DNA of 64,000 bases from Baylisascaris procyonis (lineage: Eukaryota; Nematoda; Chromadorea; Rhabditida; Ascarididae): NCBI GenBank assembly GCA_037389465.1, contig JAZARR010000154.1, positions 434,001-498,000 of the forward strand, read 5' to 3'. The position numbers and the translations under genes are program-made. The notes under the pieces are model-generated. The model saw only the letters and a program-made list of their open reading frames with translations. It made no database searches and was not told where the DNA came from. Shown here in pieces: positions 27,801 through 42,519 of the stretch (position 1 is its first letter; every line of letters begins with the position of its first letter).

Positions 27801-30800
27801 CATCCAAAATAATCACGTCATCATCTTCTTCTTTTTCCTGCTTCACTTCAGCAGTGGGGAGGCCTGTTGCTCGCTGCACTCCTGTTGCCTAGAAGAAATG
27901 TGATTGATATGAAACTTTACTAAATACGGATTATCGCCCTATTACTCGTCTTCGCTATCATATTCTCGACTGGCAAATTACTGCGCTTTCACGGTATTTT
28001 ATCTCTTCACAGAAGATCCGATCAGCTAGATTAAGCCGATTACCTCTGCCTGATTACAAAATTTGGGCTTGAAGAAACCATCAAACGCATAACGGCCGAA
28101 CAACCGCAGGTATCGAAATTCTTTCAGTAGTCAGTGGTGAAAGAAAGAGCGTCTTCTGTGGAGCAGAAGGATACGACCTCGATGCTCGTTTACTACAGCC
28201 TTTAAGTTGGTGAGTAGGGAAGCCCAATTCGCGGACGCTATCCAAACTCGCCGACTTCAGCCTTCCAGATTGATGCGCCACTACTGGCTGATCTACAGCT
28301 AACCACTGAAGTAAGTGATTTCATTAGCCTTCCACGAATATAACAGAAGTTCTTATCAGCCCACAGAATTCAGCGACGTTTAAATTCTGAAGTGCCTTAA
28401 AAACACATATACCGCTAAAAATATAGATTTGAAACATTTTGACAATGCTCTTTGAAAATTTCTCTGGAAATATAACAACCAGCAGAAAATTTGTGAAAAC
28501 AGAGCTGAATTTATCTGCAGTGAAATTTATTTACAGAAAACGAATGCAATGCATTCAGCACTGTTGCAAACATAAGAACCCTATTTCAATGAAAAACCCT
28601 GGTTCAATGATGTCGACTTGATAGCATCTGTAAACGTTTCATCTTTTCTTTTCAGTTTACATGTTGGTTCTTCAAAACAGTCAACACTCAGTGCTATAGA
28701 TTCAGTCGAATAAAAAAAAAGCAGCATCCAAATAGGGAAACAAAGCAAATCCTACCGGCTGTTCGGTCTTCTTACTTGTCGGCGGCTTTTGTTTGACTGA
28801 TCGTTGCTTTTCATTTAGGTCGATCATTCGACGCTTACCCACCGATACATTTCTATGAACGTTTAAATGCGACAACTGCTGCTGTTTCTGAAGTAATCGC
28901 TTATGCTAAACAACAAAAGCATGGAACTACTCCTGCAATGCGAGACTGTTAAAGAAATCAACAAAGAGAGCAGTGATCAGGCGATCATAAATTCCCACTA
29001 CAAAATCTTTCTAAATAGGATCAAGATGATGGAGATCACAAAGATAGGTAAAATCGAGAGACGAATACCGACCGGCAATTCAAAAAACCTAGCGAAGTGA
29101 TCACTAAAAATTTTCAAGTGCCGATAGCGATTCCCAAAGCAACAATACATTATTCAGTGCGCGCTTCTACACATAGGCATCAAAATCACCTCTCTATGCA
29201 CTCAACGAAGTGTTCTTAAAAGTGAAAAAAAAAAACTACCAAACCCTATTGAACGCGATTAGTGCTAAAACACAGCGTCAACAAAGAAAGGTCTCAATAA
29301 TCCTTTAGTGCAAAGACCTCTAACAGAAGCAATATTTTGGTACCTTAAGGCAATAACACGTTGATAAAACAGATGTTGGTGGCATCGCACGATTTTCGAT
29401 AGCTTATAGCCTCTAGAAACTTCATAAATAAATCAGTTAGGTCGGCTCACTTGCGATGTTAGAGCTGTATGTCTTTCTCAGATGGGCACAAGGCTTCAGG
29501 AAAATTACAACTGAAGCTCTGAAAACGAGCACTTGAAGATGCTTCTCTTGCCAAGCAATGTACACAGTGAAATCATGCCAATAAACATCATATGATCGGA
29601 TGATATAGCTTACCAGGTTGCGGCACCTGAGACCATAATTTAAAAAAAAAACGTGTGTGAACCACGAGAGGTCGAGCTGAAGGCAGGGGGAGGGTGAAGG
29701 GTGGTGTGTTTATGTTCCTTGGTACCCCTAATCGCATAGTGATCCCTAATGATGAAATAATAGTAGTTTGCAGACATTTTGAACGAACTATCGTTATTGC
29801 TATGAATTCGCCCTTCGTCTCTAATATTATCAAGTTATCGTAATGCAAGACCAATTCTTAGCCACGCAACACATTTAGCAGTATCAACCTCAATAAGCTA
29901 GCAACAAAAAATCAAATCAAATAAAGAAAGCATCTAACCGAAGGAAGGAATTTGTTGCAAAGAAGACAGAAGTCGCCCATGTGATTAACATGTGTCCTAA
30001 AATGGCACTCAAACTCGCGCTCAGTGAAGTCATTGCGGTCACCACACGAGCATCGTAGACGAGTGTTGCATACATGACTTGCGAAATCACTTTGAACGAA
30101 GAACTTCTTCGAGCATGACGAGCAACCAAACCTAAACTTCATTGCTCAATCACTGCAATAAAGAGGCAAACATGCGGTACTCGCCAATGAACTCAATCCT
30201 CGCCGTGATACACATAAATAAGTTGCGATTATTTGCTTAAACGAACGATGTTTACCACAGTTGAATGTAATCGAGAAATTTCAACTCGAAACAGTGGATA
30301 AATTTTATGCGGAAAACATCAGCAGAAAAGCGGCCTTCTCACAAGTTATTGAGACAGTGCTAAAACTTTTCTTGCTAAGAACTCGTCTTCTTTCTTAGCC
30401 CTTCACGTTTGCCAAAATTACTTTTGCATTGCACAACTAATCAACTCTACTACCTCTACAAATCTCACATATTCACATTTGCACTCCCACATTTCATATG
30501 CATCACCGATCACAAGGAAATAATGTCCTCAATCAGATTATTTCTGCACAAGTAAAATGCAAACAAAGACGATGCTCTGCTATGGAAGGAAACAATGATG
30601 AAACCGGAATCTGTTTCAAAGTAAAAAAGGTGTTCAAACCAAACAGAAGGAAAATGGCTATGAGTGCTGCTCACAAAAATACTAACTCCGCAACATGTCA
30701 AATAAGAGGAACACACCTTTCGTAGATATTGCTGTGCACATCCACGCGATGCCTACGGAGATCGTCAGGTCGGATAGGTCGCCCATTGTTACAAACAAAA

Positions 30801-33800
30801 CAAGTATTAACACCGTTACACAAATAGATGATGTGCCTGAACATCTGCTCTTGTGTGCGACGTATGCTGATCGGATCATTCGAATCGCCTTTCGTGCAAG
30901 TGCAGCACAACGAACAAATCATTGTCACACCCTTAAAGTACAATCGCTTAGCTGAAGCAAACGTCTGCAATCTTCTATGGTACAACTTTTTCACTCCCTT
31001 AACTAAACGCATAAATTCAAAAGACACCAAAATGTGTTCGTGACAATGGCATCAAGATTCCGTTTCTTGCCCACTGTGTTAGCAGGCCCACAGTGAAATC
31101 TAGAAACGAAGAGGTAACCGGAACAAGGAGGCGTAGACATTGCCTAACAATGCTTAACATTTGCCCTGGAATTTCTATAATTTCAAATCTGCAAGCAGCA
31201 ATAAAAAACAGATCCCTCTTGATAAACTCCAGCAAGGGGAATGTGTTCCACCAATTTCATGCTCACAAACACGATTCTGTTAATGTTTTGTTACTGACAC
31301 ACACGAAAGCTAAAAGTTGCATGATTGCCGTGCAGACATAGAGCGCAAATGCGAAAGAGTAAGTGCTAGAGGAACGAACAAGCATTAGCTATGGGAACAT
31401 CGACATGTCATCGCCCAGCAACAGTGCCCGACTATCTCCTGAATAGAGCTTTTTTTACACAGAACTGTTTCCTCAAGTAGAAAATTCTTTTCACAGGACT
31501 GCTTACAAAGTCACCAGAGAATTCAAGTGGTTACAGTGGGAAATTTGGCCCCTACTTAGACCGTTTAATATCTCCTAAACACACTATCCGCCACATTTTC
31601 TCATCCCTCTAAAAAACCCACTCTCCCCTCTCGTCGTATTTTTCAGCCGCAGTCATCTTTCACCAGCTCCAATTCCCTAGATCCCGCCAAAATAACGTAT
31701 GAATAGCCTACCAAGTTGCCCAGTTGTGGAGGCAAGGGACGATAGAAGACAATGCTTAGCTTCAAGAAGAATTCGCCTTTATCATTCTTCAGATGCTCAG
31801 TGAGAGACACCCCTAATCCCACTCGCGCACGCGGGCAAACACGGATCCAGCGATATTCGGTAATCTCGCTCGATCCAAAAGAGGCATTTAACACCATTCG
31901 CGGGAAGAAGGCAGGATCCCGCTTAAAACATCACCAAAACCACATTGTGAGGAAAGTTATTCTGTAGGAATCGTAACTATAACTGATATCTGATTACCTT
32001 ATCAGATCATTAGTACTTAACATCATCACTCTGCATAAACAATGCGGAATCTACACTTTGAATACGACTTTCACACATTCAGTAACGAAAGTGACGCACA
32101 GATTAATGGTCAGCCGCGAAAGCTACATATGAAACATCTGCCTGCATGTAATGTACTGAAGGGCAACGTCCCGTGAATTTATCCACTGAAGACAAAACAG
32201 CGAAACTACTACCGAATCAGGCAAGACTTACGTCATCTGTTACCTCCCAACCTGTTCCTGTAAAAGGAGAAGAAATGATAATGCATACGATTACCTGCTG
32301 AGAATCGGAGCGATGCATGTGCTTGGCAATCACATGTGTCAGAAGATCCTCATGTGATACAATCGGGAAGGTCATGAAGTTGCTGTTATGACACACCGGG
32401 CAATCCATCCACCGTTCTTTATGTGCATTAAGGTGCTGACGTAGAATAATCTCGGATGGAAATTTCTTCTCGCACAGAAAGCAAGAAGGAAGCTGCAAAT
32501 ACCCTTTTTCGTCACACACCAATATGCAGCAAAAACAAATCCAGTTATTTGAAAATACCCACTAAATGGAACGACTGGGGATATTTCTAAGACCTGAACT
32601 CATCTTCGGTACATCCAATTCTCACCTTTTAAAAAATAATTAATGCGCGCTTTAGAAGGTGCGTATTATCCTAAGGTTAGTGAGGTTAGAAAACCAGATT
32701 ATATTTGATGATCCAACTGAAGAACAATCATAGATTATTTCCCAGTTTTAAATAAAAATCTCTCCCGAAGATGAAGATGTAAACCCCAAAAGGGCACAGA
32801 AACCCGAATATATGACAACGAAAACAACCCGCGTCAAGTGACTTTCCTTTGTGTGCGTGTGCTTCCGCTGAACAGCTGTTTATATATTTAATTTTACAGA
32901 CCCCTGTTTGCTGTTCACTTAGCTACTTTTGATGGTTGAAAAACATTTAGAAAATGCGCTCAAACGTTCGTTAGGACATGATTTTACATCAACCAGAAAA
33001 CGACAACGAAGTACTCCAATGTTATCGAACCTCCGCTTCGTTAGTTGATCCGCTATTAACGAGCACTTCAGATGAATTTGCGGTGATCTGTCCTTGCGTT
33101 GGCTGCGATATGGCTGACGACGAAACAGCAGGTGCAGTATCCCTTGAAGCGCTTTTCTTCTTGCTAGTTTCCGATAACGACAGCTTCTTCCACGTCATCG
33201 CAGGCAACAGCTACAATGAATTCTCCTTTTCCATTTCAAATATAATTAAATCTCATCAAAGACGGATTGCAATTAGAAACAATCACGAACAACAGATTTC
33301 TGGCTACGATCGCAGCCACGTGTCAATACGAGTAATGCGGACAAGCTCTGCGATAATTCAACAATATCCTCGGATCACAACTAATAAACCAAAAAACTAC
33401 GAAAGGTCATAAACTAAGTAAATAAGGGACAGGAAGAACATAAATTCAGGAGAAGCTGTTTAAAATTTAAAGATAGACAGTGTATAAGAACTGAGAGAGA
33501 CACAAAAATCATGTCAACCAAAAAGCCTTTCTCACGTGTAGGCGTAAAAACCTTTCTAACGTACCTATTAAACTGCAAATACATCCCAAAAAGGCTACTC
33601 CGAAAATGTCGCGCTGAGATCGCCTCTTACTGCACTGAGATGACAAAGCTGTGATGTACAGCATCCAATACTTTCCCTCTCCTTTTCACTTCTCACCGAA
33701 ATCACTGAAGATCCGGTGCAGAGACAAAGTTGAACGCTTGTGCTTAAAGAAAAATTAAAAACAGTGCTGTTTTCGTCCCTGCACCGTGATCCAAGTTCGA

Positions 33801-36800
33801 CAACCGCAGTCCTTTCAGCAATCTTGAACTCGGTTGGCTAGGACCTGTACAGGCCGAATGGGATAAATTTTGGCCGTGAAGGAGCAAACAGAGTGCATCA
33901 GTAGAGTGTGCGAGTAGAACATCTTTTATACAAGTGCGCTACGATACTCCAGCCAGTTTCCACATACGTGAAACGGGTTGACTGACCGGCATCTATGCAT
34001 TATTATTACTGGACCGTGTTCTCACCGTTCGGAAGAGGATACGGGATGGGGGGGGGGGGGCGGGAAAGGAAGGAGAACGATCATCGTGTGAAGCCTGATT
34101 CCAAAAAAACCATTATCAATGTTATTAATAACTTTTGTTAGTTATTGGTATTAGTTTTATTAGTAAATTACTAGCAATTACATCGGTATTTATTCTTTAG
34201 TTATTAGTATCATCAGCATTGTTAATATGCTAGTAACTATTAATTTACTACTTATTAGGTTATTGATATCAATAATTACTAGTAACCGATAGAGTTATCA
34301 AAGTAAACAAAAATAGATAAAGAAAATAATTCTAAAATCAGTAATAGAATAATTAATGATTCAAAGTTTTCGTCACCTTGCGCGTGGCCTGATCGAAATG
34401 GAAACGTTCAAAGTGAAAATTGGCGATGTGATAGAAGTATCGTTTCGGATTCGATAAAGTAAAATTGCATATTCCACAGAATGGCAAATACTCGCCATCC
34501 GCACCTGCAATTTCAATACTGCAAGTTATACTCCACTTTCACTTCCGTTATTCTTTTTTGATTCTCTGGTTACTACAAAACGGCACTGGAAATGCGCCGA
34601 TTTAGCCCAATTCATGGATACATGCCAAAATATTTGACGAATCACAAATAAATCGAGAATTGGCACCCTCGAAGGAAACCAACGTCAGTTTATACAGAAT
34701 TATTACATAACGACGCAAAGAAGAGTGAAGCGAAAGCGTCTCGAAAATTCCTTCAAATATTGCGAAAAAAAAAAAAATCCCTCGTTGAACAGAACATTTT
34801 CGGCCTAAGAAAATATACGAAAATATAGCGAAAGGAAGGAAAAAATAAAAGACAACAAACACTGACCGAACTGAGGAGCACACGAGCTTTTGTGAGCCTC
34901 AAGCGGCGCTCTTTCACTGAATGCCACACCACAAACTTCACAGAAATGCAGATGATGATGAACAAGGTGACGAGCTAATTCTTGTACGGAATCGAACTCC
35001 GACTGAAATATGACAATAACGATAAAACTGATTTCAAAAATATTTCGCCTTCATCGAATATCACTCAGACAACTTCACCAAAGTGGAACAAATATATAAG
35101 GACTCCCTCCTAATGCCAAAGTCTTCTTGATACGGCAATACTGAAATGAGGCTTTTGATGTTAGCGAAACTACGGCTTAGATTTCTCATTCCATCTGCAG
35201 CAAAGAAGGACTCACCCTGCACACAATGCACTCCTTTCTGTTGACTAGCGACGGCTGCTGACTCGGCATATTTGCTACATCGTTTGAAATCGAACCCTGC
35301 ATTAGTGAACGCTCATTCACATGAACTGATGACGAATAGCCCTGAAAAGAAATGAGAACTGCAGAGGCTGTTACAGCAGCACTGCCGATCAAGTGGCTGT
35401 GAAGGCAACGGTATACACGAATGCTTCTAACAAATTATACCCGAAATATTTCTGTATAATCCCCTTAACATGGTTCGAAAAAAACTCAGCCGAACCCGTA
35501 TGAAGAAACTGATGCCTCCTACCTAGTACCACAGCAATCCTAGCATGGCAATAATAGAACCAAAATAGCAAGCACCTCGTTTCTCTCCAGCTGGCCATCA
35601 TAGCATTTCCTTCAAAACCCCTTTCATGCACACCATTCATCATGTCAAATCGATTGCAATCAGCGATACAAAAAAACTCGTTGAAAGACTTTGCTACAAC
35701 TTTGGAAAAAATACAACATTCCAATGATACTGGCCGTTCTTCACTGCTGAGGTAAACTGCGAAAAAGAATTTAAAAACGAATATATCAGAAGCCACAATG
35801 CTATTGCGTATAATGCAACCATGAGAGGATGTTTTCCGGATGATCCTTTATAACCTATCGTTTAACCATGGAATGGCCGATGGAATATAGCCTTTAAAGC
35901 AAATTTTTTGTCTCCCACAACAAGAACATCTGCGGTGATTTTGATGCTAACCACCCTGTACCTTTTTATTTAATGTGTTTATCATGATGTTCTGATAACG
36001 CACCCAAGCCAAAAACACCGTTTCTCCTATCAACATTTTCATTTTCATAAAAGTGGCCTCGGAGCCTCTCAATCCAGTGCGACCAGTAGTCCATGTCAAG
36101 CGACAAAGTTCTACTTGTAACAACAAAAAAGCAAATGCAGTCTACCTTCCTATGCAGAAATATAACAACACAAATTTAAAGAAAACAGTACGAACCGAAC
36201 TCGATGTTGATGACAGCAGAACGCGTGAGGCAGAACCCAATCGAGCATATGGATCGCCCGGCTGTGATGATGAATTGCTCGCTTGCAGCGACGCAACTCC
36301 ATTTGTTGCTGTCGTAACTGCAAAAAAAGCAAGTGAAAAAAGTATATAAATAAGTAAACAGTGAATGAATAAACCTACATTATATGAAGTGATAAAAATA
36401 AATCAACATTATACGAAGTGTTAAGTATCCCACCCAGAAAGACAAAATGCCTGTTTTTCCCTGTCGAGCAGCCTAACCTACGTGTAAAAAACTAGGTCCA
36501 GAATTATTTCTCATATTACAAGAACAACAAAAAATAATTCCTTCCGACGGAAGAAAAAACCTAAAACTCCCCGAGGAGAATATTTTTAATACCTGCATGC
36601 TTGCAAGCGCGCGTTTGTGAATTTAAGAGGCGACTTAACCGCTTTTGAAAGAAGGTCCACAAAGTGTCAAGAAGGAGCACCATTCATCTATTTCCCATAC
36701 TTCAAAAAACCATCTTGGGTATCTCAATGCAGCAGACATTAAGACTGAAACAGTCGAAAGGATAATCAAATGGAGAGGAGAAATAGTCGGAATCCGTTTT

Positions 36801-39800
36801 TTTGGAAAAAAAGAAGCAGCAGAGAGACGTGTTTAGCTTTAAATAACGAGACTGAAGAATAGCATAAATGGCTGCATTTTCTGTTTTCTTTTCGATGGGA
36901 ATGTTCCGACACTTGGATAATAGTTGAGGCTAACTTAGGAGCGGATGACAAGTCACAAAAACCTGGGACCGAAGAAAAAACATGGGATTAATTCTTCCGT
37001 CCTCTACCACGAGGATGCGATAAGAAATGCATCCTGCTGTATCACATGAAAATAGCATAACAAACTCAGTAGAGCAAGAAAGCGATACGAATTCAAGGAA
37101 AAGAGGGTAAGCACTCCAAAACACTTGCAAGCTATAGCTGGATCGGCAGCCTTTGTTTTCTGTCATTGGCCATAAATGCGTATTATTAGATGGCCAATTG
37201 CTTTAATTTTACCACTGCGTGGGTATCGTCGAATCTCTAGATTCCTTTCACCCCTTCCTCCTTCCGCTCTGCAGTTTCCCCTTGCTTTCATTCAATTCAA
37301 ACCGCATAATTTGCTCTTGAAAGCAAACGCTTCGTATACTATACTAGTTCATCCCTCCTCTTAGAGCAGCAACTCCAATTAAACTTTCATGAACAATCAT
37401 CGATGAGAACAATAGATTTACTTCTAGGAATTTTGCGATTCCCTGTTCCAGTATCCACCTTGAATTCTCCATTCTTCATGAGACCCAATTTTACGTTCGT
37501 CGTTTCAGCCAATGTGGGTAATCTTCGCAGTGATCCCGACCACTCGATTATTCCGATGTCTCTCATGCCTTCTAAAAGAACAGCATTCTTTAAGTATTAG
37601 TGCCTATTTACAAGCATTAACGCTAATTATAAGCAAAAACGTTAAACTACAAACAACAATGGAGAGTATCAATTCATATAATCTTCCGTTTTGTTGCTAA
37701 TATATGCGCAAAAAAATCTGTTTCCTCCCACATTATAATAACCTCCCTTTTCAGAGGAGATTAAAAACAAACAGATGCCTACCTGCATGCGGTTTGCAGA
37801 AATCCATATATTGCCTGTATAATATACAACCTTCCATTGCATGGGTTAATGATCGGTAACGGATTTCTGCAGAAACGCAGCAACGAAAGGAAGAAGAGGA
37901 GATAAATCCTGCTATCTTTGTGTTCAGAGGGCAGAATGAAGCTCACTGGAGGACGCAGCATATATCAAAGTTACCACGCAGATTATTAATTACATATCAC
38001 ATGTATACGAGCCTTCTCAACGATAAGCAGTAGCACAGTGTAACTTTTTCTCGTTGAGAAGGAAGAAAGGAAAGACGTTGTGATCATGCTTCTTGTTTCA
38101 ATGCATATTTTCCCATCAATCCTGCCTATCTCCGACACTTAAAAACTACCGACAAGCCAAAAGACACTGTTTAACCAACCATCCAAAGCAATTTACACGA
38201 ACTGCTGCCTCCGTAGGCTGCGAATGTGAAGTAATTTGAAGCCGCATCCACCAAACATGAAATGAACATGTAGGGTATAATATTTCAGAGACTTGACTAA
38301 TCTATGTCGCACGCACACGGAAAACAAAAGCATCATGTCCTCCGTTTAAATCATAGTATGCTGTGAAAAAAATGCCTGCAAGCAGCCCACTGTGCCTAAC
38401 ATTTCTCTGACGCCTTCGTACCTACTGCTGCGTTCATGAAAAAAATGCAGATACCTGAAGGGTTGAACGGAGCGAACACACCATGGTCAAAAGCAAGATG
38501 CCGTCTGAGCGACACGATAGAACAACACGTTGATTCACACCTCGGACACGATATTCGCGTGTTTAGCGCAGAGAGTGGGTTCGTTAAACGTAATACCTTA
38601 ACAAAACTACTAATCAACAGAAACGATGATTGTGGAAATTTACGGCACAAATAGAGATCACTTAAACGTTGCATTAACGAGTTTGCATATAAACACAAAA
38701 ATATTCTGAAATCTGTTTGCTTCCTACAACTACACGTTTTCATTTCTCCCAAAATAGTGAGTTGGCGATATTCTACAACGTAAAGTCTTGAATGGAATGC
38801 GAGGTTCGAAGCACATACATGTGTGCCGCAAAGACAGTGGGTGAGATGTGTGGTATTAGGATATCATAGGAGTGGGACATGCTTTGTCATGGGAATATAG
38901 CTCACTTTCAGGAACGCCCCTTTATTAGGGGGTTTCATGCTCCAGATAAACATAATGCCCAGGTTATGGTCATGCTGCTTTATGGTACAGATTCGGACCT
39001 CACGGAAGTCTCAAGGGACGAACAGAAATTTTACATTGGCAATATTTTGGCATCCTGTGGAGTGCAGGAATACAGGAGATCGCTGACTACACACATGGAA
39101 GCAAGCGATGAACAGAACAGCGAACACCGATTAAACGTTGATAACAAATGCGGAAATGTAAAGCACACGTTTAAAATGAAGGAAATTTAGAGCCGTAAAG
39201 GAAATGTAAAGGAAACGTAGACAATCACAACGGCTAAAATAAGAGGGGAAAACAGGGATAACAAATAAACTAAATATGCAGACGTGGCGATACAAGAAAG
39301 AGATGGGGAATGGATAGAGGGGATGGGGGAAAAACAAATATCCCTATCTACAGTTATGGTTACAATTGCAACCAAATCAAATGTGCACAAATCCAGTCCC
39401 TGCAATATTCCCCTGCACCTTGTTTACGATTACAACTGCAACTGCAAATACATGCATCGACATTTTTCTCTTCTCTTTATCATATGCTCTGCCTATAGAT
39501 TCACTTTACATTCTACTTCAGTCATCTCCACCTTGCACCTCAGTCACTGCTATAATTACTACCTTCATAGATCTTTACCAAATAAATACTTCACCTTACC
39601 ATTTCCCATTTGTCGTAATTGGCAAAACATGTTGCTTGAAGTTTTGCACAAAATTTCTGGATTAATTATTCCAACAGAGGCATATAAAAAACTGCATAAG
39701 TAGCAACAAATTCACTCACAATGTTCTCATCGGTGAGATCGAATGACTTCTCTGGATCCGGTGCATCGACATTTCTCTGGAGGCAGATTCTTAGATGACG

Positions 39801-42468
39801 TAAAGTATTTCGTTTTCCCAGATGCAGTGCATTGCACTTCATACAGACATATACGCTAAAAACAACTTTCCCATTTAGGGCTCTTCTTTGTTAAGAAAAT
39901 AAGTGCATAACGATAAAATGCCACATAGCTTTGCAAGCATTCTCAAGCATACAACCACATTTTCTTCAAAGCAGGCTGTCAATAGCAGCAAAATATGCAC
40001 TGCAACGTCCATCTTTGCTTTAGAGATGATGGACAAATCAAAGAAGAAAACTGCAATTACGATATTCGAGTCCGCCTAACAACTAATCAATGCTAGTGCA
40101 CTTTTCTTCCCACTCACTCATTCAAAGATGTTGCAGGTCGTATGAGCACAACCGCCTCTGCGCATTTAACGCATAACATTCAACCTATCATTAAATCCAG
40201 CAACCGGCGTACAATAACCGTGTGTAAATGCTTACACTTTTAAAGAATTTCTTTACAAGCGCAGGGCGAATACAGAATGCATAAAGCTGCACAGCCCTGA
40301 CTGACAAATACATCGCAAGAAATGAGAACATATAGTACCGACCTGTCGATGAGAATGCCTCCTTTGAGCGTGTCGTGAATAGGTGCCTTGGCGCCAACAT
40401 AGAGACGACCAACCCGAGCAAATTTCTGCGATAACGAATGCATCAGCAGCCGCACCTCATCCTCACTCTTCGCCACAATAAACTGTGATGAAGCAAATCC
40501 CGACCAACCGTCACATGTGCACAGGTCCGACCGACGATTTTTTGGCAGTAACTAAACATCAAAGCTTAAAAAAGGGTGACAGCAGTGGCATGAATTAGTA
40601 TTCCAGCAATTGGAGGATTATGCCCAAACTCATGAAGCACCGCACCCCATGAAGACCTCCCTGCTCGCCACGCCGATTGGAGCTTGAGTTGGGATGGATT
40701 ATCTCGGAAGCGCGACTGTGTGAGAATGATGGCCTAACTTTTTTGCTGTTCAGAAACTTCGACTGATGGGAATGAATTTGTGCAGGGGTGCCATAAAGTG
40801 GTGTAATATTGCAAACGGTTGATGGCAAATTATGCTCAGAAAGACGACTTACTGGTTACTCGCGGGTTTAGTGCAATTGGCTGCAGTTCGTACTGTGAGG
40901 AAAAATGAAAAGTGATGAGGGGTTCGTGAAGTTAAATATGAAATAGTGAGCAGCAGTCATCGAAGCGGGTAGAAATTCAGCGAATATGACGCTGATTAAG
41001 CTGAGCTAATCAGTGAATTGCGAGATAAAGTGGTGAAAGCTTAAAGGTGAGGTGTCTGCTGCAACGGGAGAAGCGTGTAGATGTAGTGCGGTGATGAGCG
41101 TGAGAGCGTAAACACTGCGGTATGTAGATGACCACAACAATTAAATGAACCCACAGAGGCAATACTCTTTTTTATGGAAATCACTCCGTATCTGCTTCGT
41201 ATCCTTTGCTTTCCCATGTCTATTCTGTTATACCACGTGTCGCGATCACGCGATGTGAATATCTGCTTGCTTTATTAATGCTCTTTGTGCAAGTTCACAT
41301 CCAGCCATTCACTCTCTGATCCCGATGTTAATGTGCTTGTTATGAGCAACTAAGTAGGAGATGAATAAAATCCAACCTCCTAATGGTGCAAAAGCAGAAA
41401 GACGCAACGACCGCAACCTGTTGCATAATCTCAATCACCACCCTCGCTATCAGCGGCAGACAACCTAGCCTAGTGGGCAATGAAGCTCGCCACAGGCTTC
41501 TTCATGCATATTGTAGCACTGCAATTGATTCTGCAAGTTGGGAAACATGCTGTCGTGAAATTTATTGAAGAGAACATCGAACCTGCAATTAAGTATATAA
41601 ATGCTATCACTTCGGCATAACCCACCTGTTTCAACTGCTTGCAAAAAATGCATCGGTTATCGGGTCGTTTTCGGATCTTCCTTTTCTTTCCGTTCTCCCT
41701 CTCCTTAGTCTTTGTCTTTTCTTCAGCAGTCTCCTTCTCTAGCCGTTTTCGGACCAAAATGTCGCGAGCTCTCATAACGTCTTCGTCGTCTGATACCTAA
41801 AAGTCGTGTTTACTTAAAATGCAACTACATTCCAGTGACTTCTCAGTGAAGTGACCTGTTGAGATATACAGGAAATAAAAAATCCCCACATATAAAGGAA
41901 CCTACACTTCACCATTACCCTTCGATCGCGCATACGACTATACCTGCAGCAGCAAGAAACTGAGATCTGAATATTCAGCAGGTGATGCAATAGAAATTAA
42001 TTCTTCGCGAACGAACATATAGCAAAACATCTCTTACCGGAACAGCACTGAGAATGGTAATGACTTCCCACCACAAACGTCAACCTTTTAGACTATTACC
42101 TCAAATCTAATCAACAAAAGAAAAGACCAACTTCTTCTTGAAGGCTGACAGACGGTGGTAATGCATTGATTGGCCCGAGGACTGGCATATTTTTGGACCC
42201 CATCTTGACCGATCCGTGGGTCATCCAAGCCGGAGGCACCAATGTAGAGCTTTCGACTATCGGAGACATAGAAAACTGATCACCGAGATGGGAGGCCAAA
42301 TGGTCTCTACAACCATAGAAATGCTTTTTTCGATACGACAAACCTTATAGAAACAAGTCAAATTACGTACAGTCCGGCGTAAGCCGAGTTTTCCCTTTTC
42401 AACAAACTACGCACGTACAAAAAGGCATGCATATATATGAAAATCATTATGTAACAGTGAAATAAATA

Positions 42469-42519
<51 letters not shown>

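Noticed and set aside
32978..33412. 144-codon plus-strand ORF
   Set aside because: It is antisense to the 33031-33210 Lys/Ser-rich exon, which has good splice sites and correct phase.
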